Shown piece by piece: positions 12,539 through 24,772 of a stretch of DNA of 39,633 nt. A program made the translations under genes and the position numbers. A model generated the notes under the pieces. That model was given only the letters and a program-made list of their open reading frames with translations. It was not told the DNA's origin and ran no database searches. Origin of the DNA: Staphylococcus cornubiensis. Lineage in GTDB: Bacteria; Bacillota; Bacilli; Staphylococcales; Staphylococcaceae. Location of the stretch: contig NZ_FXUZ01000018.1 in the NCBI RefSeq assembly GCF_900183575.1, positions 1-39,633 on the forward strand, given 5' to 3'. Position 1 is the stretch's first letter; each line of letters starts with the position of its first letter.

Positions 12539-12586
12539 AAAATAGAGGCTGAGAGTCAAAGTTATCCTTCGTTTCTCAACCTCTAA
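12539..12586 (-). terminator. terminator after yabR
   Basis: TAGAGGTTGAGA pairs with TCTCAGCCTCTA (one G-T), loop about 19 nt, then TTTT on the minus strand, 15 nt beyond the yabR stop. Confidence 0.85.
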
Positions 12587-12600
12587 GTGATTATCAATAC

Positions 12601-12978
12601 TTAACGACGTGAACCTCTGCCACCACGTCTTGATTCTGTTTGACGCTTAATAGAAGTAAGTCTGTCTTCACTATCTTTTAAAAAGTTAGATAGTTTTTTC
12701 TCAAAGTCTTCTGGTTTTTGCGCCGGCTTTTGCTTACGTGGGCGCTCTTTTGCTTTTTTGATAGATAAACTAATTTTACCATCATCTGCAATAGATAATA
12801 CTTTTACTTCTACTTCATCACCGACTGTTAAATGATCTTCTACATTTTCGACATAGTTGTCTGCTACTTCACTAATATGAACTAGCCCACTTTTTCCTTC
12901 AGGCAACTCCACGAATGCACCAAATTTTTTGATACCAGTGACTTTACCTTTTAACTTACTTCCTACTTCGATTGACAT
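12601..12978 (-). CDS. yabR: S1 RNA-binding domain protein (YabR / general stress protein 13 family)
   Basis: One S1 domain fills residues 1-72 (GxKLKGKVTGIKKFGAFVEL, then GLVHISEV and GDEVEVKVLSI), followed by a Lys-rich linker and an Arg/Gly-rich tail (RRGGRGSRR). Such proteins bind RNA and often ribosomes; related single-S1 proteins of staphylococci act as post-transcriptional regulators, but the exact role here is not known to me. GGGAGG site upstream, own promoter at 13021-13049 and own terminator, so it is probably monocistronic. Confidence 0.9.
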   Translation of the reverse strand: MSIEVGSKLKGKVTGIKKFGAFVELPEGKSGLVHISEVADNYVENVEDHLTVGDEVEVKVLSIADDGKISLSIKKAKERPRKQKPAQKPEDFEKKLSNFLKDSEDRLTSIKRQTESRRGGRGSRR

Positions 12979-13020
12979 TGTTATAATGCATCCTCCCGCT
13001 TTAGTTCAATATATAGTTCT

Positions 13021-13049
13021 ATTATACGTTTGTTTAACTGTTTTCACAA
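13021..13049 (-). promoter_or_regulatory. yabR promoter
   Basis: TTGTGA (-35, 13044-13049), 17-bp spacer, TATAAT (-10, 13021-13026), about 43 bp from the yabR start. Confidence 0.75.
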
Positions 13050-13117
13050 TGGCAAATTGAACATCGCCTTTTTTCTTTACGTTTTTTACTTGTTAACAAT
13101 CCATTTTTAGAAGTGTA

Positions 13118-13507
13118 CTACTTTTTCTCGGATTGTTTATCTTTCTTGGCGTCTTCTGGCAATTTAAAGATGATTTCGCCGTCATTGCTTAAATAGAACT
13201 CATCTCTCGCAATCTTTTCGACATAAGCTTCATCATTTAAATTATTCAGTTGTTCTTTTAATTCAATTTCTTGGTCTTGTAGCTTTTGGTACTGCGCTTC
13301 TTTCGCTTGACGTTCAACTGAGGCTTCGTGGTTACCTTTCACTTGCAACATCAACATGATCAACAGCACAATAATGATGCCAAGCAATATCCCTCCGAAG
13401 ACAGATATCCGCTTTTTGACAACTTTTTTCCGACGCTCATGTCGTTGTTTTTTAGCGTTTTTTTTGCTCGTGTACTGATTGCCGATATTTTGAATTTTTT
13501 GGGCCAT
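13118..13507 (-). CDS. divIC: cell division protein DivIC (FtsB family)
   Basis: Bitopic divisome protein that pairs with FtsL and DivIB at the septum. The 129 residues have a strongly basic cytoplasmic N-terminus, one membrane helix at about 35-55 and a coiled coil at about 60-95. The conserved extracellular segment (VEKIARDEFYLSNDGEIIFKLP) follows, then a charged tail. It lies 27 bp after rqcP, at the end of the pth-mfd run, the conserved Firmicute position. Confidence 0.95.
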   Translation of the reverse strand: MAQKIQNIGNQYTSKKNAKKQRHERRKKVVKKRISVFGGILLGIIIVLLIMLMLQVKGNHEASVERQAKEAQYQKLQDQEIELKEQLNNLNDEAYVEKIARDEFYLSNDGEIIFKLPEDAKKDKQSEKK

Positions 13508-13534
13508 GCGGCGTCACCTTTCTTTATTTACCCT

Positions 13535-13792
13535 TTACTGAATGCGCGCTTCTTTAACAAGTTCGAACATCCCTTTAGCATTTTCTTTTGTAGCATGCTC
13601 ATTTAATCCTGTGACTTTTACCGTAACGATTTTTTGACCAAACTGTATCACTAACTCATCATCTATTTTCACGTCTGTCCCCGCTTTTGCAGTATGACCA
13701 TTCACCGCAACACGACCTTGATCACTGAGCTCTTTAGCGAGTGTACGACGTTTAATTAATCGTGAAACTTTTAAATATTTATCAAGTCTCAT
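13535..13792 (-). CDS. rqcP: RqcP, S4-domain ribosome quality control factor
   Basis: 85-residue S4 RNA-binding protein starting MRLDKYLKVSRLIKRRTLAKE, matching the YabO/Hsp15-like family. In Bacillus, RqcP works with RqcH to add poly-alanine tails to stalled nascent chains on free 50S subunits. The start overlaps the 3' end of the mazG-like gene by 11 nt (GGGGGACACTT just upstream serves as the ribosome site), implying coupled translation. Confidence 0.93.
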   Translation of the reverse strand: MRLDKYLKVSRLIKRRTLAKELSDQGRVAVNGHTAKAGTDVKIDDELVIQFGQKIVTVKVTGLNEHATKENAKGMFELVKEARIQ

Positions 13793-14966
13793 AAGTGTCC
13801 CCCTGTTCTATATAAGCCTTTAGTTCTTCTTCTGTAAAGTCTTTATTTTTGACTTCATCATACAATTTTAAGAAATGGGTCGCAAATACTTTCTCAAATT
13901 TAACGCGTTCTTTTTTCCCTTCCGCTTGCTTTTCTGTTTGCCAAATTGATTTCACATCTTCTACATTTTGTGCAGTTTCATCGCCAAAAATGTGCGGATG
14001 ACGTCGAATCATCTTTTCAGTCAAACTTGCGACCACTTCACGCGTATCCATGTAGCCTTCTTTACGACCAATATTCGTATGGAGCAACACTTGTAACAAA
14101 ATGTCGCCAAGCTCTTCAATCATGTGCCAATCATCTTCGTTATCGATTGCTTCAAATAGCTCATACGCTTCTTCAAGTAAATAACGCTTTAACGTTTGAT
14201 GCGTCTGTACTTTATCCCATGGGCAGCCGTGTTCATCATCGACTAAACGTGCAATCACTTGATCCGCATAATCAAAATCACCATACAGCGCTGTCTCATC
14301 AGTTACTTTCGGTACAAAGACACTCGTTAAATTCGTATAAGTTACATCATGATCTAAAGCATAAATCGGGCAACGTGTCACTTGTGCACCACTTTGATGT
14401 GCCCCATCAACGACCATCACTTCAAAATCATCCGGATAACGTTCCATCAATGATAATTTTAAACTACCCGCAACCATATCACTGTATACTTGTGTCACAA
14501 TGGTCGCTGTGCGTGGATTGAGCATGTCCACTTCTAACGCTGTGGCATCTAACATCGTAAAACCGTCGTTAGGATCGACATCAACCGCTTCAAACACATC
14601 ATCAATAAAGCTGCGTCCACCTAACACCTTGACTTCAACATCATGTTCAGATGCTTTCGCTAATAACAACTGTGTCGTCGTCTCAGCCACACGCGGATGA
14701 CCTGGCACAGCATAAACAATATCGTCATGTTGTGCATACTCGAACAATCGCTCTGTAATCGCCTCATAAACCGGTTCAAACGTTTCGTGCGCCTCGTACA
14801 CATCATCGAAACTTTCGATATCGATGCCTTCTAATTGTGCAATGACAGGGTGGTTTTTCGTACGCACATATATTTTTGATTGTTGTTGGATTAATTTGTA
14901 AATACTTACAGGTAATTCGTCTAAACCATAGTTCCCTAATCCTATAATTGTCAGTTGCTGTGTCAT
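13782..14966 (-). CDS. yabN: YabN-type fusion: tetrapyrrole methylase-like domain plus MazG pyrophosphohydrolase
   Basis: The N-terminal half (about 1-220) belongs to the SAM-dependent tetrapyrrole methylase fold (IIGLGNYGLDELP, then AVPGHPRVAETT). The C-terminal half is MazG-like NTP pyrophosphohydrolase, with EEAYELFEAID and EELGDILLQ supplying the metal-binding acidic residues and CPWDKVQTHQ before them. The frame opens at 15023, but GAAAGGAAG lies 8 nt before ATG 14966. That start overlaps the flippase stop as ATGA. Likely removes abnormal nucleotides; the methylase half lacks the usual GxGPG loop and may be inactive. Confidence 0.93.
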   Translation of the reverse strand: MTQQLTIIGLGNYGLDELPVSIYKLIQQQSKIYVRTKNHPVIAQLEGIDIESFDDVYEAHETFEPVYEAITERLFEYAQHDDIVYAVPGHPRVAETTTQLLLAKASEHDVEVKVLGGRSFIDDVFEAVDVDPNDGFTMLDATALEVDMLNPRTATIVTQVYSDMVAGSLKLSLMERYPDDFEVMVVDGAHQSGAQVTRCPIYALDHDVTYTNLTSVFVPKVTDETALYGDFDYADQVIARLVDDEHGCPWDKVQTHQTLKRYLLEEAYELFEAIDNEDDWHMIEELGDILLQVLLHTNIGRKEGYMDTREVVASLTEKMIRRHPHIFGDETAQNVEDVKSIWQTEKQAEGKKERVKFEKVFATHFLKLYDEVKNKDFTEEELKAYIEQGDTYET

Positions 14967-16495
14967 GATTTTCTTCCTTTCTCCCACGAAATGACTTTGT
15001 CGCCAAGCGGTAAATGCACCCATTCTTCTTTACTTAAAATATTGAAATAAAGGAGCATGAATACAATACTTCCGACACCGACCGCTGCAGCAATGAGTAG
15101 TTCTATCAAACCGCCGAAACGTGTCTCAGCAGGAATGAGATAATGACATAATTGTACAACAGCTGTCATGACCAATAAAGCCAAAATCAATTTCACATAA
15201 AATTTTCGTAATGCGTTAAGGCGATAAAGCTGCATGACACGGTGATGCAAGACAATGACAAATACGACTAATGAACTCACAGTCGCGACACTGGCACCAA
15301 AAATACCGAATAACGGAATTGCAATGACATTGAGCAACCCTTTTGTCACTAATCCGATGATGAGCGCTTTGATAATCATGCGGAACTGTTCATGAACTTC
15401 AAGCAACGCGATGTACATCATAATGAGTGACACACATATGACTGTTAACATGTATAGAGATAATGTACCTGTTAATTCTGCGCGTTCAAAAAAGACACGA
15501 TTTAACAACGGAATTAAATTAATCAATCCAATACCACTCGCACTGCTGATCACAATTGTAATTTTAAGTGAGGCATTCGCGTAACTATGCATTTGTTGGA
15601 GTTGCCCATTCTTCTTCGTATCGGTCAACAGCGGGATTAAAACAAAACAAAATGTCGTTGTGACGATGAGCCCCATTTGAATAAAGGAAGCCCCCCGATC
15701 AAAAATCCCTTTTTGCGTAATCGCTTCGTCAAAGGTCAGGTTTGTGCCATAACGCAACATATTTACCACCGTAAAACTATCAATCACTTGCCATAAAATG
15801 ACGATTAAATGGCTGACTGCAAAAATGACAGTCGCGACGAGAAAACGACGCCACTGTATACTTTCTTGATCGATTTGTTCAACAGGAAGGTGACTTTTGA
15901 ACGTTAAAAATACCGTCGCAATGACAAAACCTGCTGTTGACGCGAAAATGGCCCAAGTTCCCGCCTGATAAATCGAGAAGTCATGGCGGATAAACAACCC
16001 AATCACGACGCCGATTAAGCCGACACGTACAAGCTGTTCCAACACTTGTGAATAGGCCGGCATGTGCATTTCGTACTTCGATTGAAAATAACCGCGTAAT
16101 AAACCTAATGCACCTACACAAATAAAACTGAAACTTGCTGCTTGAATCATCGGCGTCAACTGCGAATCTCCCATTAGCAGAGCGACCGCTTTCGCTCCTA
16201 TGAACATCAACACACAAATAACAAGACCAACACCTGTCAAAATCCGACACAACCGAATAAAGAACGGTTTTGATATATGCTGATGCCCTAACATTTGTGT
16301 ATATGCACTCGGCAATGCATTACTCGATAAGACGACACCTAATGCGACAATTGGATAAATTTGTTGATACGCATATAGCCCCTCATCACCGAGCACATTT
16401 TGATAAGGCACACGATACAAAGCACTCAATATTTTGACGACAATCAAGCCGAGCGTCAGGACGACTACACCATTAAATGCTGTTTTAGATTTCAT
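14963..16495 (-). CDS. yabM: polysaccharide / lipid II flippase-like membrane protein (YabM, MATE/MVF superfamily)
   Basis: 510-residue polytopic protein with about 14 hydrophobic helices, opening [22 protein letters not shown] and continuing [20 protein letters not shown]. This is the pattern of the SpoVB/MurJ polysaccharide-transporter group. It probably flips a lipid-linked envelope precursor; the substrate cannot be read from sequence. It overlaps mfd by 11 nt and yabN by 4 nt, so it sits inside a translationally coupled chain. Confidence 0.92.
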   Translation of the reverse strand: MKSKTAFNGVVVLTLGLIVVKILSALYRVPYQNVLGDEGLYAYQQIYPIVALGVVLSSNALPSAYTQMLGHQHISKPFFIRLCRILTGVGLVICVLMFIGAKAVALLMGDSQLTPMIQAASFSFICVGALGLLRGYFQSKYEMHMPAYSQVLEQLVRVGLIGVVIGLFIRHDFSIYQAGTWAIFASTAGFVIATVFLTFKSHLPVEQIDQESIQWRRFLVATVIFAVSHLIVILWQVIDSFTVVNMLRYGTNLTFDEAITQKGIFDRGASFIQMGLIVTTTFCFVLIPLLTDTKKNGQLQQMHSYANASLKITIVISSASGIGLINLIPLLNRVFFERAELTGTLSLYMLTVICVSLIMMYIALLEVHEQFRMIIKALIIGLVTKGLLNVIAIPLFGIFGASVATVSSLVVFVIVLHHRVMQLYRLNALRKFYVKLILALLVMTAVVQLCHYLIPAETRFGGLIELLIAAAVGVGSIVFMLLYFNILSKEEWVHLPLGDKVISWEKGRKS

Positions 16496-19400
16496 GCGGG
16501 ATTCTCAAACTTTCTTCCAACGTCTTCGCTAAGAACTTCAGCGACTCTAACCATTGTTTTCCTTTCGTCAACGTCACTTTCATACAGCCGTCTTGCACAC
16601 CGACTTTCATTGCACGACCGAGCGCGATTGTATTTTTAAATAACGCTTCACCGTCAATATCATTCGTTCCTTTTTGTGTCAGTAAAATTTCAATCGCTTT
16701 ACCCGTATCCTTCACTGACTGCACGCCCACATGAAGGAGATGGACTTTAATTTCCACTGAATCTAATAACTGTTCGACTTCTGTTGGATATGCATTGAAG
16801 CGATCGAGTAATTCATCTTTAATGTCCATCAATTGCTCCATACTTTCAGTCGCTCTCAATTTCTTATAAATTTCAATTTTCGCTTGTTCATTACGAATAT
16901 ATTCAGCTGGCAAATAGGCATCGAGTTTCAAGTCTAACTCCAGCTCAGGTACCGGTGTTTCTTCTTTAATACCACGTTTTTCATTCACTGCTTCTTCTAA
17001 CATTTGTGAGTACAAGTCAAAGCCGACTGAATCAATGAAACCGTGTTGTTGTTTACCGAGCAAATTACCTGCACCACGAATGTTCAAGTCACGCATCGCA
17101 ATTTTGAAACCACTGCCGAGTTCGGTAAATTCTTTAATTGCTTGCAGACGCTCTTCAGCAACCTCATTCAGTACACGATTCGTTGCGTGAAGGAAGTAAG
17201 CATAACCAATACGACTTGAACGACCAACACGCCCACGTAATTGATACAGCTGACTTAAACCAAAACGATCGGCATCTTCAATAATGAGTGTATTTGCATT
17301 TGGCACATCAACGCCTGTCTCAATTATTGTCGTTGTGACTAAAATATCATACTCCCCATTGATGAAGTCGAGCATCGTTTCTTCCAAGTCACGTTCTGGC
17401 AATTGACCATGCGCGACACCAATAGAAGCATCTGGCATCAACATTTGGAGCTGTTCACGTTTTTCATAAATAGAGCTTACACGATTATAGAGATAAAAAA
17501 CTTGGCCATCTCGAGAAAGTTCCCGTTCTAAAGCTTCTTTAATAAAGTTACTATTTTGTTCTAAGACGTACGTTTGCACTGGGAAGCGGTTTTCTGGTGG
17601 TGTTTCAATAATCGACAAGTCACGTACACCTAACATACTCATATGCAATGTACGTGGAATTGGTGTCGCAGTTAACGTCAACACATCGACATTTGCTTTT
17701 AACTGCTTAATTTTTTCTTTGTGACGTACACCAAAACGCTGTTCCTCGTCGACAATGAGCAGACCTAAATCTTTATACTCGACTGTTTTACCGAGTAACT
17801 TATGTGTGCCGACCACAATGTCAACAAAACCTGATTTCAAGCCTTCCTTTGTCTCTCTTACTTCTTTTGCTGTACGAAAACGACTCATCAAATGAATTTC
17901 GACAGGGAAATCACGCATTCGCTCAATCAATGTCTCATAATGTTGTTGAGCTAAAATCGTCGTCGGTACTAAAAAGGCAACTTGCTTCCCTGACATGACT
18001 GCTTTAAACGCCGCTCTGACAGCCACTTCTGTTTTACCGTAACCTACGTCACCACATAACAGACGGTCCATAGGTCTTTGGCTTTCCATATCATTTTTAA
18101 TTTCGATAATCGATTTCGCTTGGTCGTCTGTTAAATCATAAGGGAAGTCCATTTCAAATGCATATTGTTCTTCAGTGTCCGGTCCAAACTGGTAACCGAC
18201 AGACTGTTCGCGTTCCTTATACAAAGCAATCAGTTCATCCGCAATATCTTCTACACTGCGCTGAACTTTCGCTTTCGTTTTCTTCCATTCACTGCCGCCT
18301 AACTTATACAGTTTGGGGGTCTTATCTTCTGAACCGACATATTTTTGGACTTGCTCCATTTGATCGACGGGCACAAAGAGTTGGTCTGTCCCTTGGTACT
18401 GAATTTTAATATAGTCGCGGTGTACATCACCAACTGCTAATGTTTCTACACCAAGATAACGTCCGACACCATGATGCACGTGTACGACATAATCGCCAAC
18501 ATTCAATTCTTGGTAGGACTTTATTTTTTCAGCATTACTTAATGTTTTACGACGTTTTTTAGAGGTCTTTTTCTGTTTTGACTTAAACAATTCGCGCTCT
18601 GTCACAACAACAAGCGACATATAAGGCAGTTCGAAACCTTCTGACAAGCTTCCCTCAATAATTGCCGCATGTCCCGGTGCCATCGTTTCAACGTCAGGAT
18701 CTAACAATGTCGGAATATGCATTTCGCTTAACATCGCCTGAATTCTTTCCTTTTTCGTTGCCGTCTCTACCATCACGATGACACGATCCTCTTGTTTCAT
18801 ATAGCGTTGAAATTCAGAGGTCATAATGTCGTATTGGCCGTAAAATTGTTGCACAGGTTTACATGAAAACTTAATGATATCGTCTAACTTCATTTGCATC
18901 GAAGCGGTAAATAACGTGAAAAATGTGATTTTAAATTGACGTAACATCCGGTCAAATGCATCATCATCCATAAAACGTTGGCCGATAAAACCTTTACCAC
19001 TTTCAATCAAATTTTGTAAAAAGTCTTCTGTTTCTACAGTCAACGATTCCTCCGTCTCACGTACACGATTGTATTCATCTACTAAAATGATCGCGTTGTC
19101 TTTGAGATAGTCTAAAATCGTTGTAGGTGTGTCGTACATAAAAGCCACTAAACGACGTAATACTTGTGGATCGAAATGCGTTTCCTCTATCACTTGAAAA
19201 CTATCGTATGTCTCTTTCAAATCTTGACGTACTGACTTGTCGATTTTAGGACGTGTCGTTTCGTAAGCAGACTTCAACGCTGTCATCATATGTTGTCGTA
19301 CTGCTTCCGTCATAATGTAATCATGTGCCGTCGTAATTTCCGCGCGTTTAATATTTTCTGATGAACGCTGTGTCTCTACATCAAACTGACGAATCGAATC

Positions 19401-19997
19401 CACTTCCGTATCAAACAATTCAATTCGAATCGGTTCTCCAAGTAACGGATAGACATCGATAATGCCACCACGCACCGAAAATTCACCAATATTGGATACG
19501 ACCGATTCACGTCGATATCCCATACTCACTAATTTTTCTAAAAACGCTTCAATCTCAATATCATCGCCCACTTCAAAAGTCATTTGATGGTCGCGCCACA
19601 TCTCTTTCGGTGTCAGCAACTTTTTCAAACCATTTAAAGGGACGATAAATAACCCGCGACGTTCATTCGCGAGCGCTGTCAACGTGCGTACACGCTCACT
19701 CATTAATTCCGGGCTTTGCGTTGAAAACTCTTCTGTCATAATATCTTGAACAGGATATTTATAAACTTCATCATCCGGGACAGACTGTAATAAATCCGCT
19801 TCAATCTTGTCTGCTTGATACAAATTGTTCGTGACCAATACGACTTGGCGATGGTCCGACTGATAAAGTTCCGCAATGATGGATGCTTTCGCTGCAGGTG
19901 TTAACCCCGTCACGAGCACATTAGATTGACCGACTTGCTCTGCTAAATCTTTAAATCTCGAGTCTCTATTTATAATTTCACTGATTATTGATTTCAC
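16485..19997 (-). CDS. mfd: transcription-repair coupling factor Mfd
   Basis: DNA translocase that removes RNA polymerase stalled at lesions and recruits UvrA. The 1170 residues show an N-terminal UvrB-like region and the CarD-like RNA polymerase-interaction domain near 496-560 ([16 protein letters not shown]). RecG-like helicase motifs follow, with Walker A GDVGYGKT (649-656), [16 protein letters not shown] and QLRGRVGRS, then the C-terminal TRCF domain. The start is GTG at 19997, fused to the pth stop as GTGA, indicating coupling. Full length. Confidence 0.98.
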   Translation of the reverse strand: MKSIISEIINRDSRFKDLAEQVGQSNVLVTGLTPAAKASIIAELYQSDHRQVVLVTNNLYQADKIEADLLQSVPDDEVYKYPVQDIMTEEFSTQSPELMSERVRTLTALANERRGLFIVPLNGLKKLLTPKEMWRDHQMTFEVGDDIEIEAFLEKLVSMGYRRESVVSNIGEFSVRGGIIDVYPLLGEPIRIELFDTEVDSIRQFDVETQRSSENIKRAEITTAHDYIMTEAVRQHMMTALKSAYETTRPKIDKSVRQDLKETYDSFQVIEETHFDPQVLRRLVAFMYDTPTTILDYLKDNAIILVDEYNRVRETEESLTVETEDFLQNLIESGKGFIGQRFMDDDAFDRMLRQFKITFFTLFTASMQMKLDDIIKFSCKPVQQFYGQYDIMTSEFQRYMKQEDRVIVMVETATKKERIQAMLSEMHIPTLLDPDVETMAPGHAAIIEGSLSEGFELPYMSLVVVTERELFKSKQKKTSKKRRKTLSNAEKIKSYQELNVGDYVVHVHHGVGRYLGVETLAVGDVHRDYIKIQYQGTDQLFVPVDQMEQVQKYVGSEDKTPKLYKLGGSEWKKTKAKVQRSVEDIADELIALYKEREQSVGYQFGPDTEEQYAFEMDFPYDLTDDQAKSIIEIKNDMESQRPMDRLLCGDVGYGKTEVAVRAAFKAVMSGKQVAFLVPTTILAQQHYETLIERMRDFPVEIHLMSRFRTAKEVRETKEGLKSGFVDIVVGTHKLLGKTVEYKDLGLLIVDEEQRFGVRHKEKIKQLKANVDVLTLTATPIPRTLHMSMLGVRDLSIIETPPENRFPVQTYVLEQNSNFIKEALERELSRDGQVFYLYNRVSSIYEKREQLQMLMPDASIGVAHGQLPERDLEETMLDFINGEYDILVTTTIIETGVDVPNANTLIIEDADRFGLSQLYQLRGRVGRSSRIGYAYFLHATNRVLNEVAEERLQAIKEFTELGSGFKIAMRDLNIRGAGNLLGKQQHGFIDSVGFDLYSQMLEEAVNEKRGIKEETPVPELELDLKLDAYLPAEYIRNEQAKIEIYKKLRATESMEQLMDIKDELLDRFNAYPTEVEQLLDSVEIKVHLLHVGVQSVKDTGKAIEILLTQKGTNDIDGEALFKNTIALGRAMKVGVQDGCMKVTLTKGKQWLESLKFLAKTLEESLRIPHEI

Positions 19998-20566
19998 TTA
20001 GCCTCACCATTATATCGATTCATTACATTTTCGAATTTTTCATTACCTATAAATGCTTCCACCGCATCAGCCACATGTTGAATCACTGTATCCATCACTT
20101 TCATTTCATTCGTTGAAAAGCGTTGTAATACGTAATCCTTGACCGCCATTCCATTTGAAGGGCGATCGATGCCGATACGAATACGTTTAAAGTCACTCGT
20201 TCCTAACATTTGAATGATTGATTTCATCCCGTTATGACCTCCTGCACTGCCTTTTTGGCGTAAACGTACATGACCTTGTGCTAAATCTAAATCATCATAC
20301 AATACGAGTAAGTCATCTACTTCAACATCATAATAATCCATCAAAGGTGCAACCGCTTCTCCCGACAAATTCATCAAAGTCAATGGTTCGATGAGCATCA
20401 CTTTTTCACCATTAATTCGCTCTATCGTATAAGCGCCACGAAACTTTTGCTTGTCGAGTTTGATTTGATGTCGCTCTAATAAATGATCGATGACTTCAAA
20501 ACCGATATTATGTCTCGTATATTCATATTTTTTTCCTATATTACCTAAGCCCACAATACACTTCAT
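19994..20566 (-). CDS. pth: peptidyl-tRNA hydrolase
   Basis: Recycles peptidyl-tRNA dropped from ribosomes. The 190-residue protein begins [11 protein letters not shown], with Asn9 and the catalytic TRHNIGFE (His19), then [10 protein letters not shown] and [11 protein letters not shown]. The frame opens at 20614 but TGGAGG lies 6 nt before ATG 20566 and the family starts here. First gene of the chain pth-mfd-yabM-yabN-rqcP-divIC. Confidence 0.97.
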   Translation of the reverse strand: MKCIVGLGNIGKKYEYTRHNIGFEVIDHLLERHQIKLDKQKFRGAYTIERINGEKVMLIEPLTLMNLSGEAVAPLMDYYDVEVDDLLVLYDDLDLAQGHVRLRQKGSAGGHNGMKSIIQMLGTSDFKRIRIGIDRPSNGMAVKDYVLQRFSTNEMKVMDTVIQHVADAVEAFIGNEKFENVMNRYNGEAK

Positions 20567-20959
20567 CATTGACCTCCATGTTTGTCTTTCTCCGACGCTA
20601 TTTTTCATCATCATTTGCGTTCAATATCCCTATATTAACACATTTGACCTTGAACTTGGTGAATAGTCCTATTCCCATTATAGAACTTCTATTCGAAATA
20701 CTCACAACTTATCGAAAATTCAAAACCGTTTCAATACCTACATCACGCTCAATGCCATACAGACACTTAAGCGTTAACGCGTCTATTTAAAGTTCGGTAC
20801 TTTTTACATCTTCTTTTTATATTATGCATCAGCACAAATAATTTATAATTTTCTTTTTCTATCATAATATTTAGTTGTCTTTTCATTACAATCAACAACG
20901 CCAAAAAGAGCTGACACCCAAAAGGCTCAGCTCTTCTTGTAATGATATTGAAATCATTT
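20567..20959. other. gene-free interval between rplY and pth
   Basis: 393 bp. It holds the rplY terminator (20901-20934). A weak candidate promoter for pth on the minus strand has TCACAA complement TTGTGA at 20702-20707 and TATAAT at 20677-20682, with a long 19-bp spacer. Nothing else is supported. Confidence 0.5.
20901..20934 (-). terminator. terminator after rplY
   Basis: AGAGCTGA/TCAGCTCT stem, loop 12 nt, then TTTTTGG on the minus strand, 26 nt beyond the rplY stop. Confidence 0.9.
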
Positions 20960-21613
20960 TTATTCTTCTTCTTTTTCTTCCTCGTCAGAAGATTCACCCA
21001 CAACTTCTGGCTCTTCTTGAGTAGATTCGCCTTCCATTGCTTCGATTTCTTCTTCAGTTGGCTCTTCAGTAGGCGCAACAACTGAAACGATTGTATCTTC
21101 AGCATCGTTTTCGATAGTGAAGTCACCAGAAACTTTAAGATCAGCTACTGATAAGCTGTCGTTAATGTTTAATTCAGTAACATCTACTTCGATGTATTCA
21201 GGAATGCTGTCTGGTGTAGCAGTGATTTCTAAGTTGAATAATGGTTGTTCAACTACGCCACCTTCTTTAGCGCCAACAGCTTCACCAATTAAGTGAACAG
21301 GTACTTCTACAGTACGCTCTTCAGACATATTGATTGCTAAGAAGTCAATATGTGTAATTTGGTTTTTAAGTGAGTCGTATTGGTAATCTGATACCATGAC
21401 TTTGATTTGTTTTGAACCTACACCAAGTTCAATCACACCGTTACGTCCAACTTCACGGATCAATTTGATGAATTCTACTTCATCAACTTTAACTGATACG
21501 TTTTTTGTACCGTAACCATAAACAACTGCAGGTACTTTACCCGCTTCACGAATTTTACGTAAGTCACCACGAGTTTGCTTACCTTGACGAATAATAGACT
21601 TTAATGAAGCCAT
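20960..21613 (-). CDS. rplY: ribosomal protein L25 / Ctc (long form)
   Basis: 5S rRNA-binding protein of the 50S subunit, Ctc-type general stress form. The 217 residues have the N-terminal 5S-binding domain (about 1-90, [20 protein letters not shown]) and the C-terminal TL5 domain. A very acidic tail ([10 protein letters not shown] ... DEEEKEEE) follows. The frame opens at 21643; GGTGG precedes ATGs at 21619 and 21613, and the family start MASLKS at 21613 is chosen. Its leader contains a stem-loop, and the gene ends in a clear terminator. Confidence 0.96.
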   Translation of the reverse strand: MASLKSIIRQGKQTRGDLRKIREAGKVPAVVYGYGTKNVSVKVDEVEFIKLIREVGRNGVIELGVGSKQIKVMVSDYQYDSLKNQITHIDFLAINMSEERTVEVPVHLIGEAVGAKEGGVVEQPLFNLEITATPDSIPEYIEVDVTELNINDSLSVADLKVSGDFTIENDAEDTIVSVVAPTEEPTEEEIEAMEGESTQEEPEVVGESSDEEEKEEE

Positions 21614-21651
21614 ATTCATTTTCCACCTTTCCATTGCACACATTTGTGCTG

Positions 21652-21684
21652 CACTTGCCCATCAACATGTGTTGCTTGCAAGTG
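21652..21684 (-). promoter_or_regulatory. stem-loop in the rplY leader
   Basis: CACTTGC/GCAAGTG, 7-bp perfect stem with a 19-nt loop that itself contains AACATGTT, about 40 nt before the rplY start. It could be an RNA control element (for instance feedback by L25) or an attenuator; it has no U run, so a simple terminator is unlikely. Confidence 0.4.
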
Positions 21685-21750
21685 TGTATTTGTCCGTATT
21701 GACACGAACAGACCCATTTTACACGAGGGCTGATGATAAGTCAACATGCA

Positions 21751-22716
21751 TTAGTCGAATAATACACTTACAGATTCACGTTCGTAAACACGTACAATGG
21801 CTTGCGCTAACAATTCTGCTACAGAAAGTTCCACGATATTGTTAGGTTTTTGCTCTTCGTTTAATTGAATTGAGTTCGTTACGACTAATTCTTGAATCGC
21901 TGAATTTTCGATACGTTCTTTGGCCGGACCCGATAATACAGGGTGTGTACAACAAGCGAATACTTTTGTTGCACCTTTATCTTTTAATGCTTGCGCCGCT
22001 AAAGTGATTGTACCTGCCGTATCAATAATGTCATCAATAATAATCGCTGTACGGCCTTCGATTTCTCCCACGATATTCATGACCTCTGCAACGTTTGGTT
22101 TTGGACGACGTTTATCAATAATGGCGATTGGTGTTTTAAGGATGTCCGCTAATTTACGCGCACGTGTCACACCGCCGTGGTCTGGTGATACAACAACACA
22201 ATTTTCTGGATCGATTTCTTCATTATTTAAGAAATATTCCGCTAAGATAGGTACACCCATTAAGTGATCAATTGGAATATCAAAGAATCCTTGAATTTGA
22301 GGTGCATGTAAATCTAATGCAATCATGCGATCCGCGCCAGCTGTTTCAAATAAATCAGCCACTAATTTAGCTGTAATTGGCTCACGGCTACGCGCTTTAC
22401 GGTCTTGGCGTGCATAACCGTAGTATGGCACAACAATAGTAATGTTGGCTGCTGAAGCACGTTTACATGCATCAATCATAATAAGAAGTTCCATTAAATG
22501 TACATTTACAGGGTTAGAAGTCGGTTGGATAATAAATACATCACAACCACGAATACTTTCTTCAATATTAATTTGAATTTCACCATCACTAAAACGTTTA
22601 ACTGTACATTTACCTAATTCAACACCTACATGATCTGCGACTTCTTGTGCAAGTGGTTCGTTACCTTTCAATGAGAAAATTTTCAAAGACGAATTTTTAT
22701 ATTCGGTGTTTAACAT
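21751..22716 (-). CDS. prs: ribose-phosphate pyrophosphokinase (PRPP synthetase)
   Basis: Makes PRPP from ribose 5-phosphate and ATP, feeding purine, pyrimidine, His and Trp synthesis. The 321-residue class I enzyme has the catalytic flexible loop region [17 protein letters not shown], the metal-binding [21 protein letters not shown] and the PRPP loop [19 protein letters not shown] precedes the ATG. It follows glmU by 75 bp and is probably co-transcribed with it. Confidence 0.98.
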   Translation of the reverse strand: MLNTEYKNSSLKIFSLKGNEPLAQEVADHVGVELGKCTVKRFSDGEIQINIEESIRGCDVFIIQPTSNPVNVHLMELLIMIDACKRASAANITIVVPYYGYARQDRKARSREPITAKLVADLFETAGADRMIALDLHAPQIQGFFDIPIDHLMGVPILAEYFLNNEEIDPENCVVVSPDHGGVTRARKLADILKTPIAIIDKRRPKPNVAEVMNIVGEIEGRTAIIIDDIIDTAGTITLAAQALKDKGATKVFACCTHPVLSGPAKERIENSAIQELVVTNSIQLNEEQKPNNIVELSVAELLAQAIVRVYERESVSVLFD

Positions 22717-22791
22717 TATTATGAATCCTCCAATTTTGTTTTGGTCACTCTTTTTGATTACAACAGACCGATTTTAGTCTTTCATGTGAAG

Positions 22792-24177
<1,386 letters not shown>

Positions 24178-24194
24178 TTATACACTTCTATACA

Positions 24195-24224
24195 ATTATA
24201 ATTTAACCGTGCACACACTTTCAA
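24195..24224 (-). promoter_or_regulatory. glmU promoter
   Basis: TTGAAA (-35, 24219-24224), 18-bp spacer, TATAAT (-10, 24195-24200), about 40 bp upstream of the glmU start. The remaining part of the interval up to the spoVG terminator shows nothing. Confidence 0.7.
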
Positions 24225-24400
24225 GGCGTAAACCAATAAAAGCCAATTCTACACCATCGACATTCCAGTTATCATCTGCTTTCAACACGCCATACAATTA
24301 CTTTATCGATACCCTTCGCACCTCAATTTACACACAAAATATTTTATGAAATACTGTTAAAATTGATGATTAATAGCAAGACATATTTCAAGAAGCGTAA

Positions 24401-24436
24401 TAAAAAAGGCTTTGTCATCACAACATGACAAAACCT
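24401..24436 (-). terminator. terminator after spoVG
   Basis: AGGTTTTGTCAT pairs with ATGACAAAGCCT (one G-T), 6-nt loop, then TTTTTTATT on the minus strand, about 15 nt beyond the spoVG stop. Confidence 0.93.
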
Positions 24437-24451
24437 CATAAAAAGAAAAAA

Positions 24452-24772
24452 CTATTCAACTTCTTCGTCTTTACTTTCTGACGATGCTTCTGATGTTTGG
24501 TTTTGAGCAGGTAAAACCTCATCAGTCTCATCATATACTTTCATTACCGCATCTTGAATCTCTTGTCTCATTTCAGAGTTAATTGGATGTGCGATATCGC
24601 GGAATTCACCATCTGGTGTACGTTTGCTTGGCATAGCTACGAATAAACCTGAGTTACCTTCAATCACTCTCAAATCGTGAATAACGAATGCTTCGTCTAA
24701 GGTAATTGACACTAAGGCTTTCATTCTGCCATCTGTTTGTATTTTTCTAAGTCTAACATCTGTCACTTTCAT
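24452..24772 (-). CDS. spoVG: SpoVG regulator
   Basis: Small nucleic-acid-binding regulator. In staphylococci it acts as an effector downstream of sigma B on capsule, extracellular enzymes and cell-wall stress genes; that is established for S. aureus and assumed here. The 106 residues begin [20 protein letters not shown], with the conserved [21 protein letters not shown], and end in an acidic Ser-rich tail. It follows ridA (yabJ) by 78 bp, the known yabJ-spoVG pair. Confidence 0.96.
   Translation of the reverse strand: MKVTDVRLRKIQTDGRMKALVSITLDEAFVIHDLRVIEGNSGLFVAMPSKRTPDGEFRDIAHPINSEMRQEIQDAVMKVYDETDEVLPAQNQTSEASSESKDEEVE

Noticed and set aside
13946..14521. 191-codon plus-strand open frame opposite yabN
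   Set aside because: His- and Ser-rich shadow of the MazG/methylase gene with no ribosome site.
20767..21126. 119-codon minus-strand frame overlapping the rplY 3' end
   Set aside because: A Lys-rich shift of the acidic rplY tail that crosses the terminator; no start signal.
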